DNA from: a virus
IMG/VR virus record: IMGVR_UViG_3300028623_000324
Coordinates: 1-47,399 of that record
DNA length: 47,399 nucleotides
Strand: one strand, 5' to 3'
Below, one piece after another: positions 25,946 to 32,776 of the stretch; the stretch's first letter is position 1, and the number at the start of each line of letters is the position of its first letter. Both the position numbers and the translations under genes were made by a program. The notes beneath the pieces were generated by a model. It saw nothing but the letters and a program-made list of their open reading frames with translations, made no database searches and had not been told where the DNA came from.

Positions 25946-26350
25946 TTACATTCCCTCCACGCCTAGATAAACAAATACCGGAACATCCTTCTTTCCTTTG
26001 ATATCCGGTATGGTTTGTTTGATAGGCCCTATTGAGAAGTGGATAGTGTCATCTGGAAAGAATGTATCCACTTTGGCCTGTTTATCAACTACAACAATGA
26101 AGCTAAGAGAGTCTACAAGCCGGTCGGAATACTTCTTTCCCTGATCGGCAGCAAACTGGTCAGCCTGTTTCTTGTATTCAGCAGCAAACTGTTTTGTCAT
26201 GTCTGCCTGTGCTGATTTTGGCATCCATTCGGGAAAGGCTGGAAGCTTCTTTGGACTATCGCCTGTTTCCTGATAGAGAGGCTTGCCTGATGCTTCATTC
26301 TTACTGTTCCTGATTGCCGCAAATTGTTCATGCATTGCTTGCCCTGACAT
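25946..26350 (-). CDS. Putative head cargo protein with EQF motif
   Basis: This 134-residue protein begins MSGQAMHEQFAAIRNSKNEA, the twin of the next gene's N-terminus. After a Pro-containing spacer (PKKLPAFPEWMPKSAQ) a helix (AAEYKKQADQFAADQGKKY) leads into a beta-rich C-terminal domain (SFIVVVDKQAK, TIHFSIGPIKQTIPDIKG). No family is recognised. Its preserved N-terminus next to the zinc miniprotein indicates a shared targeting signal, not a shared fold. Confidence 0.65.
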   Translation of the reverse strand: MSGQAMHEQFAAIRNSKNEASGKPLYQETGDSPKKLPAFPEWMPKSAQADMTKQFAAEYKKQADQFAADQGKKYSDRLVDSLSFIVVVDKQAKVDTFFPDDTIHFSIGPIKQTIPDIKGKKDVPVFVYLGVEGM

Positions 26351-26363
26351 AAATTGATTCCTC

Positions 26364-26738
26364 CTATTGGATTGCTGGTTTTGGTTTTGCGTTCAATTCA
26401 TCTACCATATCCTTGAGCTGGGAAACCTTGAGTGGATCCATCCGGGCAAGTTTATGGGCTAATTCTTCGATTGATAGATCGTCTGTTGGATTGATATCAG
26501 GTGTGCGTACAACCGTTTTGCGGACTAATTCGAGTATATCCATCGAGACCTTATGAAGATTGGAAACTGTTGTCTCCAGGTCTCGCATCTGATTGATGTT
26601 GAGGTTTTCCAGGTTGTAGCTATTTAAGATTATTTCCTCTGCCCTATCTAAGAACAAAAGTATGCGGTCGATGCGACCTCGTTGACGGTCAGCTATCTCC
26701 AGCAGGTAACTGTTCAGTTGTTTCTCGTTCACTGCCAT
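26364..26738 (-). CDS. Small helical protein, possible small terminase
   Basis: The frame could start at the ATG at 26777 or at 26738. I prefer 26738 (124 residues) because it reduces the overlap with the sigma-like gene, although neither has a good ribosome site. The protein is largely coiled coil (LLEIADRQRGRIDRILLFLD, ETTVSNLHKVSMDILELVRK) with a C-terminal helix (DPLKVSQLKDMVDELNA). A small helical protein upstream of the large terminase could be the small terminase, but the distance is large and no HTH is obvious. This is a suggestion only. Confidence 0.5.
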   Translation of the reverse strand: MAVNEKQLNSYLLEIADRQRGRIDRILLFLDRAEEIILNSYNLENLNINQMRDLETTVSNLHKVSMDILELVRKTVVRTPDINPTDDLSIEELAHKLARMDPLKVSQLKDMVDELNAKPKPAIQ

Positions 26739-27600
26739 GGTCTTGTTGACTCCCGAAGAACAAACTGTAATCGACATTCTTCTTATCGAATATATAGGAA
26801 GTCATCACTGATAAGTCTTTATTGTACAGTTTGATGAATCTTGCCTCTAATTCCTCAATCCGTTTTGTTCCCTTTCCCTTCTCTGGGGTGTCTTTAATTG
26901 ATTTAAGGTACAGGAATTCCTCAATTATCTTCTTGAGTACTACTGGACCCGGAATTCTTGGTTTTAGGTAAGATGTCAGGAACATTATTGCCCCAAAGTC
27001 GTCTTGCTCTCCAAAGGTTATGTAGAAAGCATATAGCTTCAGAAAAACATCGTTCTGGGTTACAAATGAGGCAAAGTTGGTGAATTCAAGTATCGTGTTT
27101 TCGTCTGAGAATACATGTCCTCCTGCGAAGTCATGGAGATGTTTCATCTGATATAGAAGGTTAATGTATTCCATGAATCCTCCAGTTAAATTATAGAGAT
27201 GTGGCAATAGTTCAGTTGTGAATGTTTGCTCAGAGATGTTGCCTGGAGACTCATATGAGAGTGCGTCGTCATTACACTCTTCGATGTCAACATTCTTCTC
27301 CGCCTTATCATGATATTTGTACAGCCAATTATGTATCTCATTACGTATGATTCCGTACAGAAATGAGAAAAGATCTCCCTCTCGTTTGAAGTAGAGAATT
27401 CCATCACAGGCTTTTATGGCTCCAAGATGGTGGAATTCCTCAAAATATGATTTTGGATAATTCAGGAAGTGTCTTGACACAACAATAGACGTGACCGTTT
27501 TGACAATCTCAAGGAACTCTTCGCTCCGTTCCCTCCTTGTACAATACGCATCTACTACTTCAAGTAACTCTTCTTTGGTCTTTTTAAGGACCTTGCTCAT
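26689..27600 (-). CDS. Sigma-like late transcription factor
   Basis: The start at 27600 overlaps the clamp loader stop as ATGA and gives 303 residues. Residues about 48-95 (YFEEFHHLGAIKACDGILYF, then LFSFLYGIIRNEIHNWLYK) match the sigma-70 region 2 pattern, in which an acidic helix is followed by FS-x-YG-IRN-x-I. The remainder is diverged and helical. T4 gp55 is a similar reduced sigma that directs late transcription to AT-rich -10 elements, and T4 late transcription is coupled to the clamp machinery encoded next door here. The role is inferred from region 2 and from this context. Confidence 0.6.
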   Translation of the reverse strand: MSKVLKKTKEELLEVVDAYCTRRERSEEFLEIVKTVTSIVVSRHFLNYPKSYFEEFHHLGAIKACDGILYFKREGDLFSFLYGIIRNEIHNWLYKYHDKAEKNVDIEECNDDALSYESPGNISEQTFTTELLPHLYNLTGGFMEYINLLYQMKHLHDFAGGHVFSDENTILEFTNFASFVTQNDVFLKLYAFYITFGEQDDFGAIMFLTSYLKPRIPGPVVLKKIIEEFLYLKSIKDTPEKGKGTKRIEELEARFIKLYNKDLSVMTSYIFDKKNVDYSLFFGSQQDHGSERETTEQLPAGDS

Positions 27601-28652
27601 GGTTTTCTCACTTGCTTTGCCCTCCAATCAGCAGCTTGGGCGGTTTGTTGTTTGGCGAGCATGCCATAGAAGTAATACATCAGGCCGTAGACTGTGTTTG
27701 GTGACGTAGATAGAGCTTCTGCCACCCAACCTTCAAGTGCTGTTTTCAGTATCGCATTGAGCTCTGCTCGTGAAAACGTTTTGTATAGAATGTATTCTTG
27801 GTTATCGAATGCCAGGTTTTGTGCAAGATCTTCCACAAACTCATAGAAAGCTATCTTGGCAAATGTAAGCGGGAATCGCATAAGGAACTTCAAATTGTCT
27901 TGGAAGTCCTTTCGCTCTCCACGAATGGTTGAGAATAGGTTTGTATAGGCATGGAAGGAGTAATTTGGAATGTCCGTTGCTTCGCCTCCAAAAGATAGGA
28001 AGTCCAGGTACTTTATAGCGTCTCTAACATGTCCCTTGGCTGCAATTATTATCTTGTCGAGCGTTTCTGAGTCTACAGGAAGCCCTTCTTTGATTGAGAT
28101 TTCTTCGAGTCTCTTCTTTATCTCGTCTCCATCTACATCTTTGAAGGTTAAGACAAGGGATCTTGAGACTATTGTCTCCAGCATCCCATTGGTTTCTGTG
28201 GTACAGAAGATGAATCTTACCTTTGGTAGTGATGATTCCAATACCTTCAGAAGCTGGGATTGTGACTGCCTTGACATTAAGTGAGATTCGTCGAATATGA
28301 CAAATTCGTAATATCCGTCTGGAACGTAGGTATAGTTAAGCTGGCTGACGAAGTCACGCATGAATTCTACGTTTCCTGCCATTCCTGCATCATACTCGTG
28401 GTAGAAGATTGATTCGTCTGAACAATGTTTACAGCGATAACATGGTGAGTTGTTTGTTGTATGTAGACAGTTTACTGCTTTCGAGAATATCCTTACTGAG
28501 GTTGTCTTTCCTGAACCGTAGCTCCCTAAGAATATTTGTGATTGAGGTACCTTCCGGTTCTTCACCTGCTTGCGAAGGAACCTTATGATGGCTTCTTGCC
28601 CAATTACATCATCGAATGTCTTTGGGCGATATCTGTTGGTTAATAGATCCAT
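27597..28652 (-). CDS. DnaX-like sliding clamp loader ATPase
   Basis: This 351-residue AAA+ protein begins NRYRPKTFDDVIGQE, as in DnaX and RFC. Walker A is GSYGSGKT at residues 43-50, the zinc-module Cys are C62, C71, C74 and C77, Walker B is FVIFDESH, and the sensor region contains SRSLVLTF near 163, where the usual SRC motif has Ser for Cys. The zinc module is of the bacterial DnaX type, not found in T4 gp44. It would load a sliding clamp encoded elsewhere. The arginine-finger position is intact. Confidence 0.9.
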   Translation of the reverse strand: MDLLTNRYRPKTFDDVIGQEAIIRFLRKQVKNRKVPQSQIFLGSYGSGKTTSVRIFSKAVNCLHTTNNSPCYRCKHCSDESIFYHEYDAGMAGNVEFMRDFVSQLNYTYVPDGYYEFVIFDESHLMSRQSQSQLLKVLESSLPKVRFIFCTTETNGMLETIVSRSLVLTFKDVDGDEIKKRLEEISIKEGLPVDSETLDKIIIAAKGHVRDAIKYLDFLSFGGEATDIPNYSFHAYTNLFSTIRGERKDFQDNLKFLMRFPLTFAKIAFYEFVEDLAQNLAFDNQEYILYKTFSRAELNAILKTALEGWVAEALSTSPNTVYGLMYYFYGMLAKQQTAQAADWRAKQVRKP

Positions 28653-28963
28653 TATTCCTCAATGATAAAGTATTCTTTTGTCTCTGGATCAGGATTGATA
28701 TCCAACCATGCGTACCAGTAAGTGGTTTGATCTCCATCAAGGTAATACGTTTTCTCCAGATACAGATTTGCTGTGGGTGGTAATGGTAGCCTATTTCCTT
28801 CCAAAGGAACTGGAATTGGGTAGTTTGCCGTTGTTATCGAGAGTCTTAATGCAGGCTCTCGCAAGATAATATTCTGAGCCTCCTCTTCCGTTGCAACCTC
28901 AAGTTGCTCTCTAATCGAGTTTGAAGAGAAGGCTGAGAATCGTATCTTTCCTATCTTTATCAT
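28652..28963 (-). CDS. Hypothetical protein before the clamp loader
   Basis: This 103-residue protein has a helical start (SNSIREQLEVATEEEAQNII) and a beta-rich C-terminal half (ANLYLEKTYYLDGDQTTYWY). No domain is recognised. The ribosome site AGG lies in the 3' arm of a hairpin that precedes the gene, so its translation may be repressed by RNA structure. It shares one base with the clamp loader. Confidence 0.6.
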   Translation of the reverse strand: MIKIGKIRFSAFSSNSIREQLEVATEEEAQNIILREPALRLSITTANYPIPVPLEGNRLPLPPTANLYLEKTYYLDGDQTTYWYAWLDINPDPETKEYFIIEE

Positions 28964-28968
28964 GGCTT

Positions 28969-29015
28969 AAACCTGGCTGGGATGCATCTTGGTGACTGCA
29001 CCCAGCCTCCGGTTT
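28969..29015 (-). terminator. Hairpin after the DUF932-like gene, covering the next ribosome site
   Basis: Minus-strand AAACC, GGA, GGCTGGG pair with CCCAGCC, A, GGTTT across a loop that itself has TGCA at both ends. The outer arm reads CCAGGTTTAAGCC just before the ATG at 28963. It may terminate the strong DUF932-like transcript or control the downstream gene. There is no long U-run. Confidence 0.5.
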
Positions 29016-29020
29016 ATATT

Positions 29021-29977
29021 TCAGGACAACTTACGCCAGTCTTCGATCAACTGGTAGGTTCCGCGTTCTGCGCGTGCCTGGGCCGGTCCGAGGCGCTTCG
29101 CCGAGTCGGTAAGGATGTTGACTGTGTCCCAGTAGGACATGATCTCGTCCTGGTTCTTGGCTGCCATCTGGCTCAGAACGTTATCGCCGACTGATTTCGG
29201 AATGTGGTTTGCCTTGCGGCCGTAGCGCACCATTTCAATCATGTTGGCGACGGTGTCTTTGTTTTTGTTCGTGAAATCGTAGAATCCCAGGAAGGCGTCC
29301 AATGGAGCCTTGAATGTTTCCTTGTTCAGGAATCCCAGGTAGTCGACGAGGGGTGTGTTGACGTTGATATCCGAGATCTTGATGGAACCGAGGTTGCCTT
29401 GTGCGGCACCGACCATCAGGCCATTCAGGCAGACCACGCGGAAGATTCCGAAGCTGATATCCAGAGGATGGCTTCCTATCTCGTTCATGGTAATATTGAC
29501 ACCATAGCGGAGGTCTTCTGTTGGTACTACAGAGTCGGCAGAGAAGACGAACATTTCGGTATTGAACCGATGCTGATTCTCTGTCTTGAGCCGGATTCCG
29601 CCTGTCCAGTCCTGCTCGCAGAAAGCCTCAATGAAGTCCGACTGATACTTCAGGGACATGTAGGGCTTCTCTTCCGGTCGAAGGAGGCGGATTTCGGTAT
29701 CGGTACCGATGATACGGAAGTTGTTGGAGCGATCCATATTGGAGTTGATGATATCCGTCTTCAGTTCTGGGGTTTGCTCCATAAAGAAGTGAGGGGTTAC
29801 ACCGAGGATTCGGCAGAACTGGTTAAGCGAGCCCTTCATAAGGCGGCCATTTACGACTGGATAACCATCCTGGTCGATCGCGACTGTCTTTATCGGCTCG
29901 ATGGTGGAGATACGATCGTCCTTAATCGTACCTTGCATTTCCTTCCATCCCATTGATTCGTCAAGAAAAGCTTTCAT
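29021..29977 (-). CDS. DUF932-like protein, apparently highly expressed
   Basis: This 318-residue protein contains SFGIFRVVCLNGLMVGAAQG at about residues 178-197, the signature of DUF932 proteins found in phages and plasmids, and a C-terminal helical region ending TYQLIEDWRKLS. Its function is unknown. It is GC-rich with codon usage like sheath, tube and capsid, has an AAAGGAG site, and is followed by a strong hairpin. These features suggest an abundant infection protein despite its place among replication genes. Confidence 0.7.
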   Translation of the reverse strand: MKAFLDESMGWKEMQGTIKDDRISTIEPIKTVAIDQDGYPVVNGRLMKGSLNQFCRILGVTPHFFMEQTPELKTDIINSNMDRSNNFRIIGTDTEIRLLRPEEKPYMSLKYQSDFIEAFCEQDWTGGIRLKTENQHRFNTEMFVFSADSVVPTEDLRYGVNITMNEIGSHPLDISFGIFRVVCLNGLMVGAAQGNLGSIKISDINVNTPLVDYLGFLNKETFKAPLDAFLGFYDFTNKNKDTVANMIEMVRYGRKANHIPKSVGDNVLSQMAAKNQDEIMSYWDTVNILTDSAKRLGPAQARAERGTYQLIEDWRKLS

Positions 29978-30012
29978 GCGTCATCTCCTTTCAGTTAGTT
30001 CGGGTTTATGTT

Positions 30013-30025
30013 GGTATGAATACGA
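30013..30025 (-). promoter_or_regulatory. TCGTATT-type element before the DUF932-like gene
   Basis: The minus strand reads TCGTATTCATACC, 36 bases before the ATG and just after a small hairpin (GTGTG TTT CACAC). Similar elements precede genes at 32747, 34242 and 37749. It may be a promoter -10 region. The pattern was noticed by eye only. Confidence 0.3.
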
Positions 30026-30046
30026 GGGTATATGTGTGAAACACAC

Positions 30047-30871
30047 CTATATAAACTCGAGAGGCCTTGAATTCGAAGAGTAGCTTTGTGGGAGCTCAAA
30101 ACCATGAAGCTTCTTGAACTGAGCTGGTAACCAATGACAAGGACTATGAAGTACCATACAGTTGTCTAGCGTTGATTCTCCATCTCTTCTAAGGAGCTCT
30201 TTGTGGTGGTAAACCGCTGATCTCCAGCCTTCTGAAATGGGTAGATGACATTCCTGACAGATTCCCTTCTCTCGTTCGAATGCTGCTTTCTTTGTTGAAT
30301 CAAGAAACTCACTTTTGCGTAATCCTTTCCTTTTATTCCCTTCTATCTTCTTATAAACCCTTTCTGTTCTTAACCTTATGTTATTCCTTATCAAGACGTC
30401 TCTAACTGTTGTTGCGCTAACTCCATTGCTCTTTGATATCTTATTGCACCCATTGTTATCATACTCTAAACATATCTTATCCTCTTGCTCTCTCGATAAC
30501 CTATGTTTCCTTCCTTGTTTTAAATCACCCTCATTTAATAAACCTTTTTGTATTGCTCTATTTAAATTTATGTATAGTCCGCTGTTAGATATTGAAAAAT
30601 GGCCCATTAACTCATCGTTTGATAAGACCTTATATTTCTCTGCAAACAAAGCCAAATCCACTCTCCTGGCCTGATCCCTACTAATCCCTAATTCTCCTGT
30701 TGTTTTTCTACTTCGAAGGTCTAAGGCTGTTAAAAATCCCTCTTCTATGGCTCTTTTGACTAAAACTATTAACTGTCTCTTCTTCAATCCAAACATTGAT
30801 TGAAGAACAGAATAGGGGTTTAACTTGTATGCCTTTGATAGCTCTTCTAAATTTACTGAAGTCTTTCTCAT
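30047..30871 (-). CDS. Free-standing HNH endonuclease with HTH repeats
   Basis: This 274-residue protein has several helix-turn-helix-like repeats in residues 1-170 (LNPYSVLQSMFGLKKRQLIV; SNDELMGHFSISNSGLYINL; CNKISKSNGVSATTVRDVLI) followed by an HNH domain: GICQECHLPI, SAVYHHKELLRRDG and NCMVLHSPCHW. Its last 85 residues closely match the terminase-adjacent HNH protein, including FKKLHGF. The gene is AT-richer than its neighbours and sits between the Toprim and DUF932-like genes, which fits a mobile homing-type nuclease. TTTATA of its last codons may double as a promoter. Confidence 0.85.
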   Translation of the reverse strand: MRKTSVNLEELSKAYKLNPYSVLQSMFGLKKRQLIVLVKRAIEEGFLTALDLRSRKTTGELGISRDQARRVDLALFAEKYKVLSNDELMGHFSISNSGLYINLNRAIQKGLLNEGDLKQGRKHRLSREQEDKICLEYDNNGCNKISKSNGVSATTVRDVLIRNNIRLRTERVYKKIEGNKRKGLRKSEFLDSTKKAAFEREKGICQECHLPISEGWRSAVYHHKELLRRDGESTLDNCMVLHSPCHWLPAQFKKLHGFELPQSYSSNSRPLEFI

Positions 30872-30898
30872 GCACTCATATATAAAGAGTAATGAGTA

Positions 30899-31519
30899 TT
30901 ACTTAAGTATTCCTAATGTCCTTAGAATTAGCTTTAGTTGGTTATCGACTGCTTGGTTGGTCAATGCCTCCCCAGGATCAGCGTTACTAAGGAAAAGTCC
31001 TTGGGCGTTGATGTTCTTGTACTTGAATCGCTTCTGTGCTCGCGGTAGCCCATCATGGCCTGCCTTATCGTCGTCAAGCATTATGACAACTGATGAGGTT
31101 AGCGTTGAAATGAAATCTACTTGTTCGTCGTATGGAGAATCTGTTAGAATCCCTAATACCCATGGATAGTATCGTTTGATTGATAGTGCGTCTTTTGGTC
31201 CCTCCGTGAGAATGATTGTAGTTCCAAATTTGAAGTCTTTCCATGTTTCATTTAGTCCATAGAATGCTGGTCCTACTTTAGGATAGTCGGAAGGCCAATA
31301 TGATAACATGGTCTTTCCTTCAAATGACCTTAGCTGAAATCCTACAAACAGATCGTTATAAGGTGAGACGTAAGATGAGAGTTGATAGACGTATCCATAT
31401 GGGTGGGTTATTATATTGTCTGGTTTATCGAGAATTCTTCTTAAGGCTGGAAATGTTGGACATGGCGTACATTTGTTCCAAGCTTCATATAATGTTGCTA
31501 GTTGGAATTCCCTTGGCAT
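30899..31519 (-). CDS. Stand-alone Toprim (primase-type) protein
   Basis: This 206-residue protein has a Toprim core: TTIILTEGPKDALSI with E106, then VVIMLDDDKAGHDG with D149 and D151, as in DnaG-type primases. An N-terminal part of about 95 residues (YGYVYQLSSYVSPYNDLFVG) may be a shortened catalytic subdomain. It lacks an N-terminal zinc finger and a helicase domain. It may prime replication with a partner or be a primase remnant. AAAGGTAAATAG precedes the ATG. The HNH gene lies directly downstream. Confidence 0.8.
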   Translation of the reverse strand: MPREFQLATLYEAWNKCTPCPTFPALRRILDKPDNIITHPYGYVYQLSSYVSPYNDLFVGFQLRSFEGKTMLSYWPSDYPKVGPAFYGLNETWKDFKFGTTIILTEGPKDALSIKRYYPWVLGILTDSPYDEQVDFISTLTSSVVIMLDDDKAGHDGLPRAQKRFKYKNINAQGLFLSNADPGEALTNQAVDNQLKLILRTLGILK

Positions 31520-31813
31520 CTATTTACCTTTTACAAGTATTGGATTTATTGCATTGATTGGTTTGTCCTGCTCTTCCATGTATTTAGCATAATCTGGGTC
31601 TACCGTTCCCAGTTGGTAGACTGAGCCTGATGCCGTTGTAATAATGCGCCCTTCCGCTTTGACAATGTGGGATGTCAAGATGTTCTTGGAACCAAGTTTG
31701 GGATGGTTGACAGCGTCTCCACGAAGAGCTATCGTGAGACACTCAGGTGCTGTGTATGGGGTTACCCCCTGCCCAGCAACACATGACCAGTTATTGATTA
31801 GAATCGGTTCCAT
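31520..31813 (-). CDS. Conserved phage-type hypothetical protein
   Basis: I take the second ATG (31813), which has GGAGG six bases upstream and shares TAATG with the upstream gene, giving 97 residues. The sequence PYTAPECLTIALRGDAVNHP, then TSHIVKAEGRIITTASGSVY and LGTVDPDYAKYMEE is a pattern I recall from uncharacterised phage and bacterial proteins. Function is unknown. Confidence 0.65.
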   Translation of the reverse strand: MEPILINNWSCVAGQGVTPYTAPECLTIALRGDAVNHPKLGSKNILTSHIVKAEGRIITTASGSVYQLGTVDPDYAKYMEEQDKPINAINPILVKGK

Positions 31814-32025
31814 TAACATCCTCCAAGTCCTTGGGCGTACCTATTCTTGAGAATAATAAAATCACCATGTTCTCCTCTGGCTATAACCATGCTTGCTTCA
31901 GAAATATCCTTCATCGAAATAGTTTGCGAAACATATTCCATTCTGTAGTCTCTTAGAAGAAGATCCTGAAATCTTTTTACTGTATCTTTTGGATGTTCGA
32001 TAACCAGCAGTGTTCCTTTAATCAT
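31813..32025 (-). CDS. Hypothetical protein
   Basis: This 70-residue protein begins MIKGTLLVIEHPKDTVKRFQ and ends GLGGC. It is an alpha/beta miniprotein without a signal peptide or metal motif. Coupled by TAATG to the next gene. The family is not recognised. Confidence 0.6.
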   Translation of the reverse strand: MIKGTLLVIEHPKDTVKRFQDLLLRDYRMEYVSQTISMKDISEASMVIARGEHGDFIILKNRYAQGLGGC

Positions 32026-32036
32026 TTTATTCCCTA

Positions 32037-32183
32037 TTAGTGGTGCGAGACTGCTTCAAGGGTTTGTCCCTTTGCCCATCCTCTCAAGATGGAAGGTCTC
32101 TGATTTGAGAGATCAACGACCCGATGTCTCGCTCCATTTTGCACCTTCTCCAAGGTGTGGTTTCGGACTTGAGAGATCCTCAT
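32037..32183 (-). CDS. 48-residue basic miniprotein without a ribosome site
   Basis: The reading frame MRISQVRNHTLEKVQNGARH, ending RPSILRGWAKGQTLEAVSHH, fills the gap between two genes exactly, 6 bases after the upstream stop. It has no stop and a protein-like composition. No Shine-Dalgarno sequence precedes it. Instead TCGTAATTTATA abuts the ATG, like the element before the lipoprotein gene. Coding is likely, but the region also has self-complementary repeats. Confidence 0.5.
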   Translation of the reverse strand: MRISQVRNHTLEKVQNGARHRVVDLSNQRPSILRGWAKGQTLEAVSHH

Positions 32184-32195
32184 TATAAATTACGA
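32184..32195 (-). promoter_or_regulatory. AT-rich TCGTA element abutting an ATG without ribosome site
   Basis: Minus-strand TCGTAATTTATA lies directly against the ATG at 32183. A similar TCGTATTAATATC abuts the ATG at 37749. Both starts lack a purine-rich site. It could be a promoter for a leaderless transcript. Confidence 0.25.
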
Positions 32196-32747
32196 ATACA
32201 TGGTCGGGAACTCGATCCCTTCCAATTCAGAGATTGCAGTTTCCAGTTCGTCGATGACGTTCTGCATCGCTTCTACTGTTTCCGTTCTCTTGTCGTCCAG
32301 GCTCTCGCCTTCAGTCAACTCGTCTTCCAGATCAGGAGCATCATAGCTCATTGATTCTAGTGTGGAAACTGCTGACTCAAGAGCGTTAATTGCATCTTCG
32401 CACATCTGATACTTATTGGAGTTCTCCAGTCCAGTTCCCTGCATCCCATCTCTCCAGGACTCCATCTCTTCCTTGAGTCCTTCCAGCTCGGAGTAGTCTG
32501 GTTCTGCTGAGACACTGTCCGATATATCCTTGATAGCTTCGAGTGTGAGAGCGTCGTCTGTGGCCATCTTGTAGCCTTCGATCTCGTCGCGTAAAGTTTC
32601 CAGAACTCCAATCCCATCCTGCAGACGTGATGCTCTGGATTTGTACTTCTCTTTTGATTTACGTGTCCAGACGACTCCATCTTCTGTGACGGTCTTCTTC
32701 CGACCTTCGAATACTCTCATTTCGCCTTTATCGTTGATGTAATTCAT
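32190..32747 (-). CDS. Acidic coiled-coil protein
   Basis: The start is the ATG at 32747 behind AAGGAGAATAAAC, giving 185 residues. The N-terminal 35 residues are basic and beta-like (KKTVTEDGVVWTRKSKEKYK). The rest is a long acidic coiled coil (GVLETLRDEIEGYKMATDDA; AMQNVIDELETAISELEGIE). No family is recognised. It may be a scaffold or protein-binding factor. Confidence 0.65.
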   Translation of the reverse strand: MNYINDKGEMRVFEGRKKTVTEDGVVWTRKSKEKYKSRASRLQDGIGVLETLRDEIEGYKMATDDALTLEAIKDISDSVSAEPDYSELEGLKEEMESWRDGMQGTGLENSNKYQMCEDAINALESAVSTLESMSYDAPDLEDELTEGESLDDKRTETVEAMQNVIDELETAISELEGIEFPTMYS

Positions 32748-32760
32748 GTTTATTCTCCTT

Positions 32761-32773
32761 AATAACAATACGA
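32761..32773 (-). promoter_or_regulatory. TCGTATT-type element before the coiled-coil gene
   Basis: The minus strand reads TCGTATTGTTATT, ending just before the AAGGAG site of the gene starting at 32747. It is the same core as at 30013, 34265 and 37750. Confidence 0.3.
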
Positions 32774-32776
32774 TAC

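Noticed and set aside
29204-29956. Plus-strand open frame of 250 residues
   Set aside because: It mirrors the GC-rich DUF932-like gene, has no ribosome site, and no other plus-strand gene exists here.
32041-32132. tRNA-like element: a 7-bp closing helix GCGAGAC/GTCTCGC followed by ACCA on the minus strand, 92 bases long
   Set aside because: The T-arm-like hairpin is separated from the acceptor by six bases and no proper D-arm or anticodon arm could be drawn. A 48-residue reading frame explains the sequence better.
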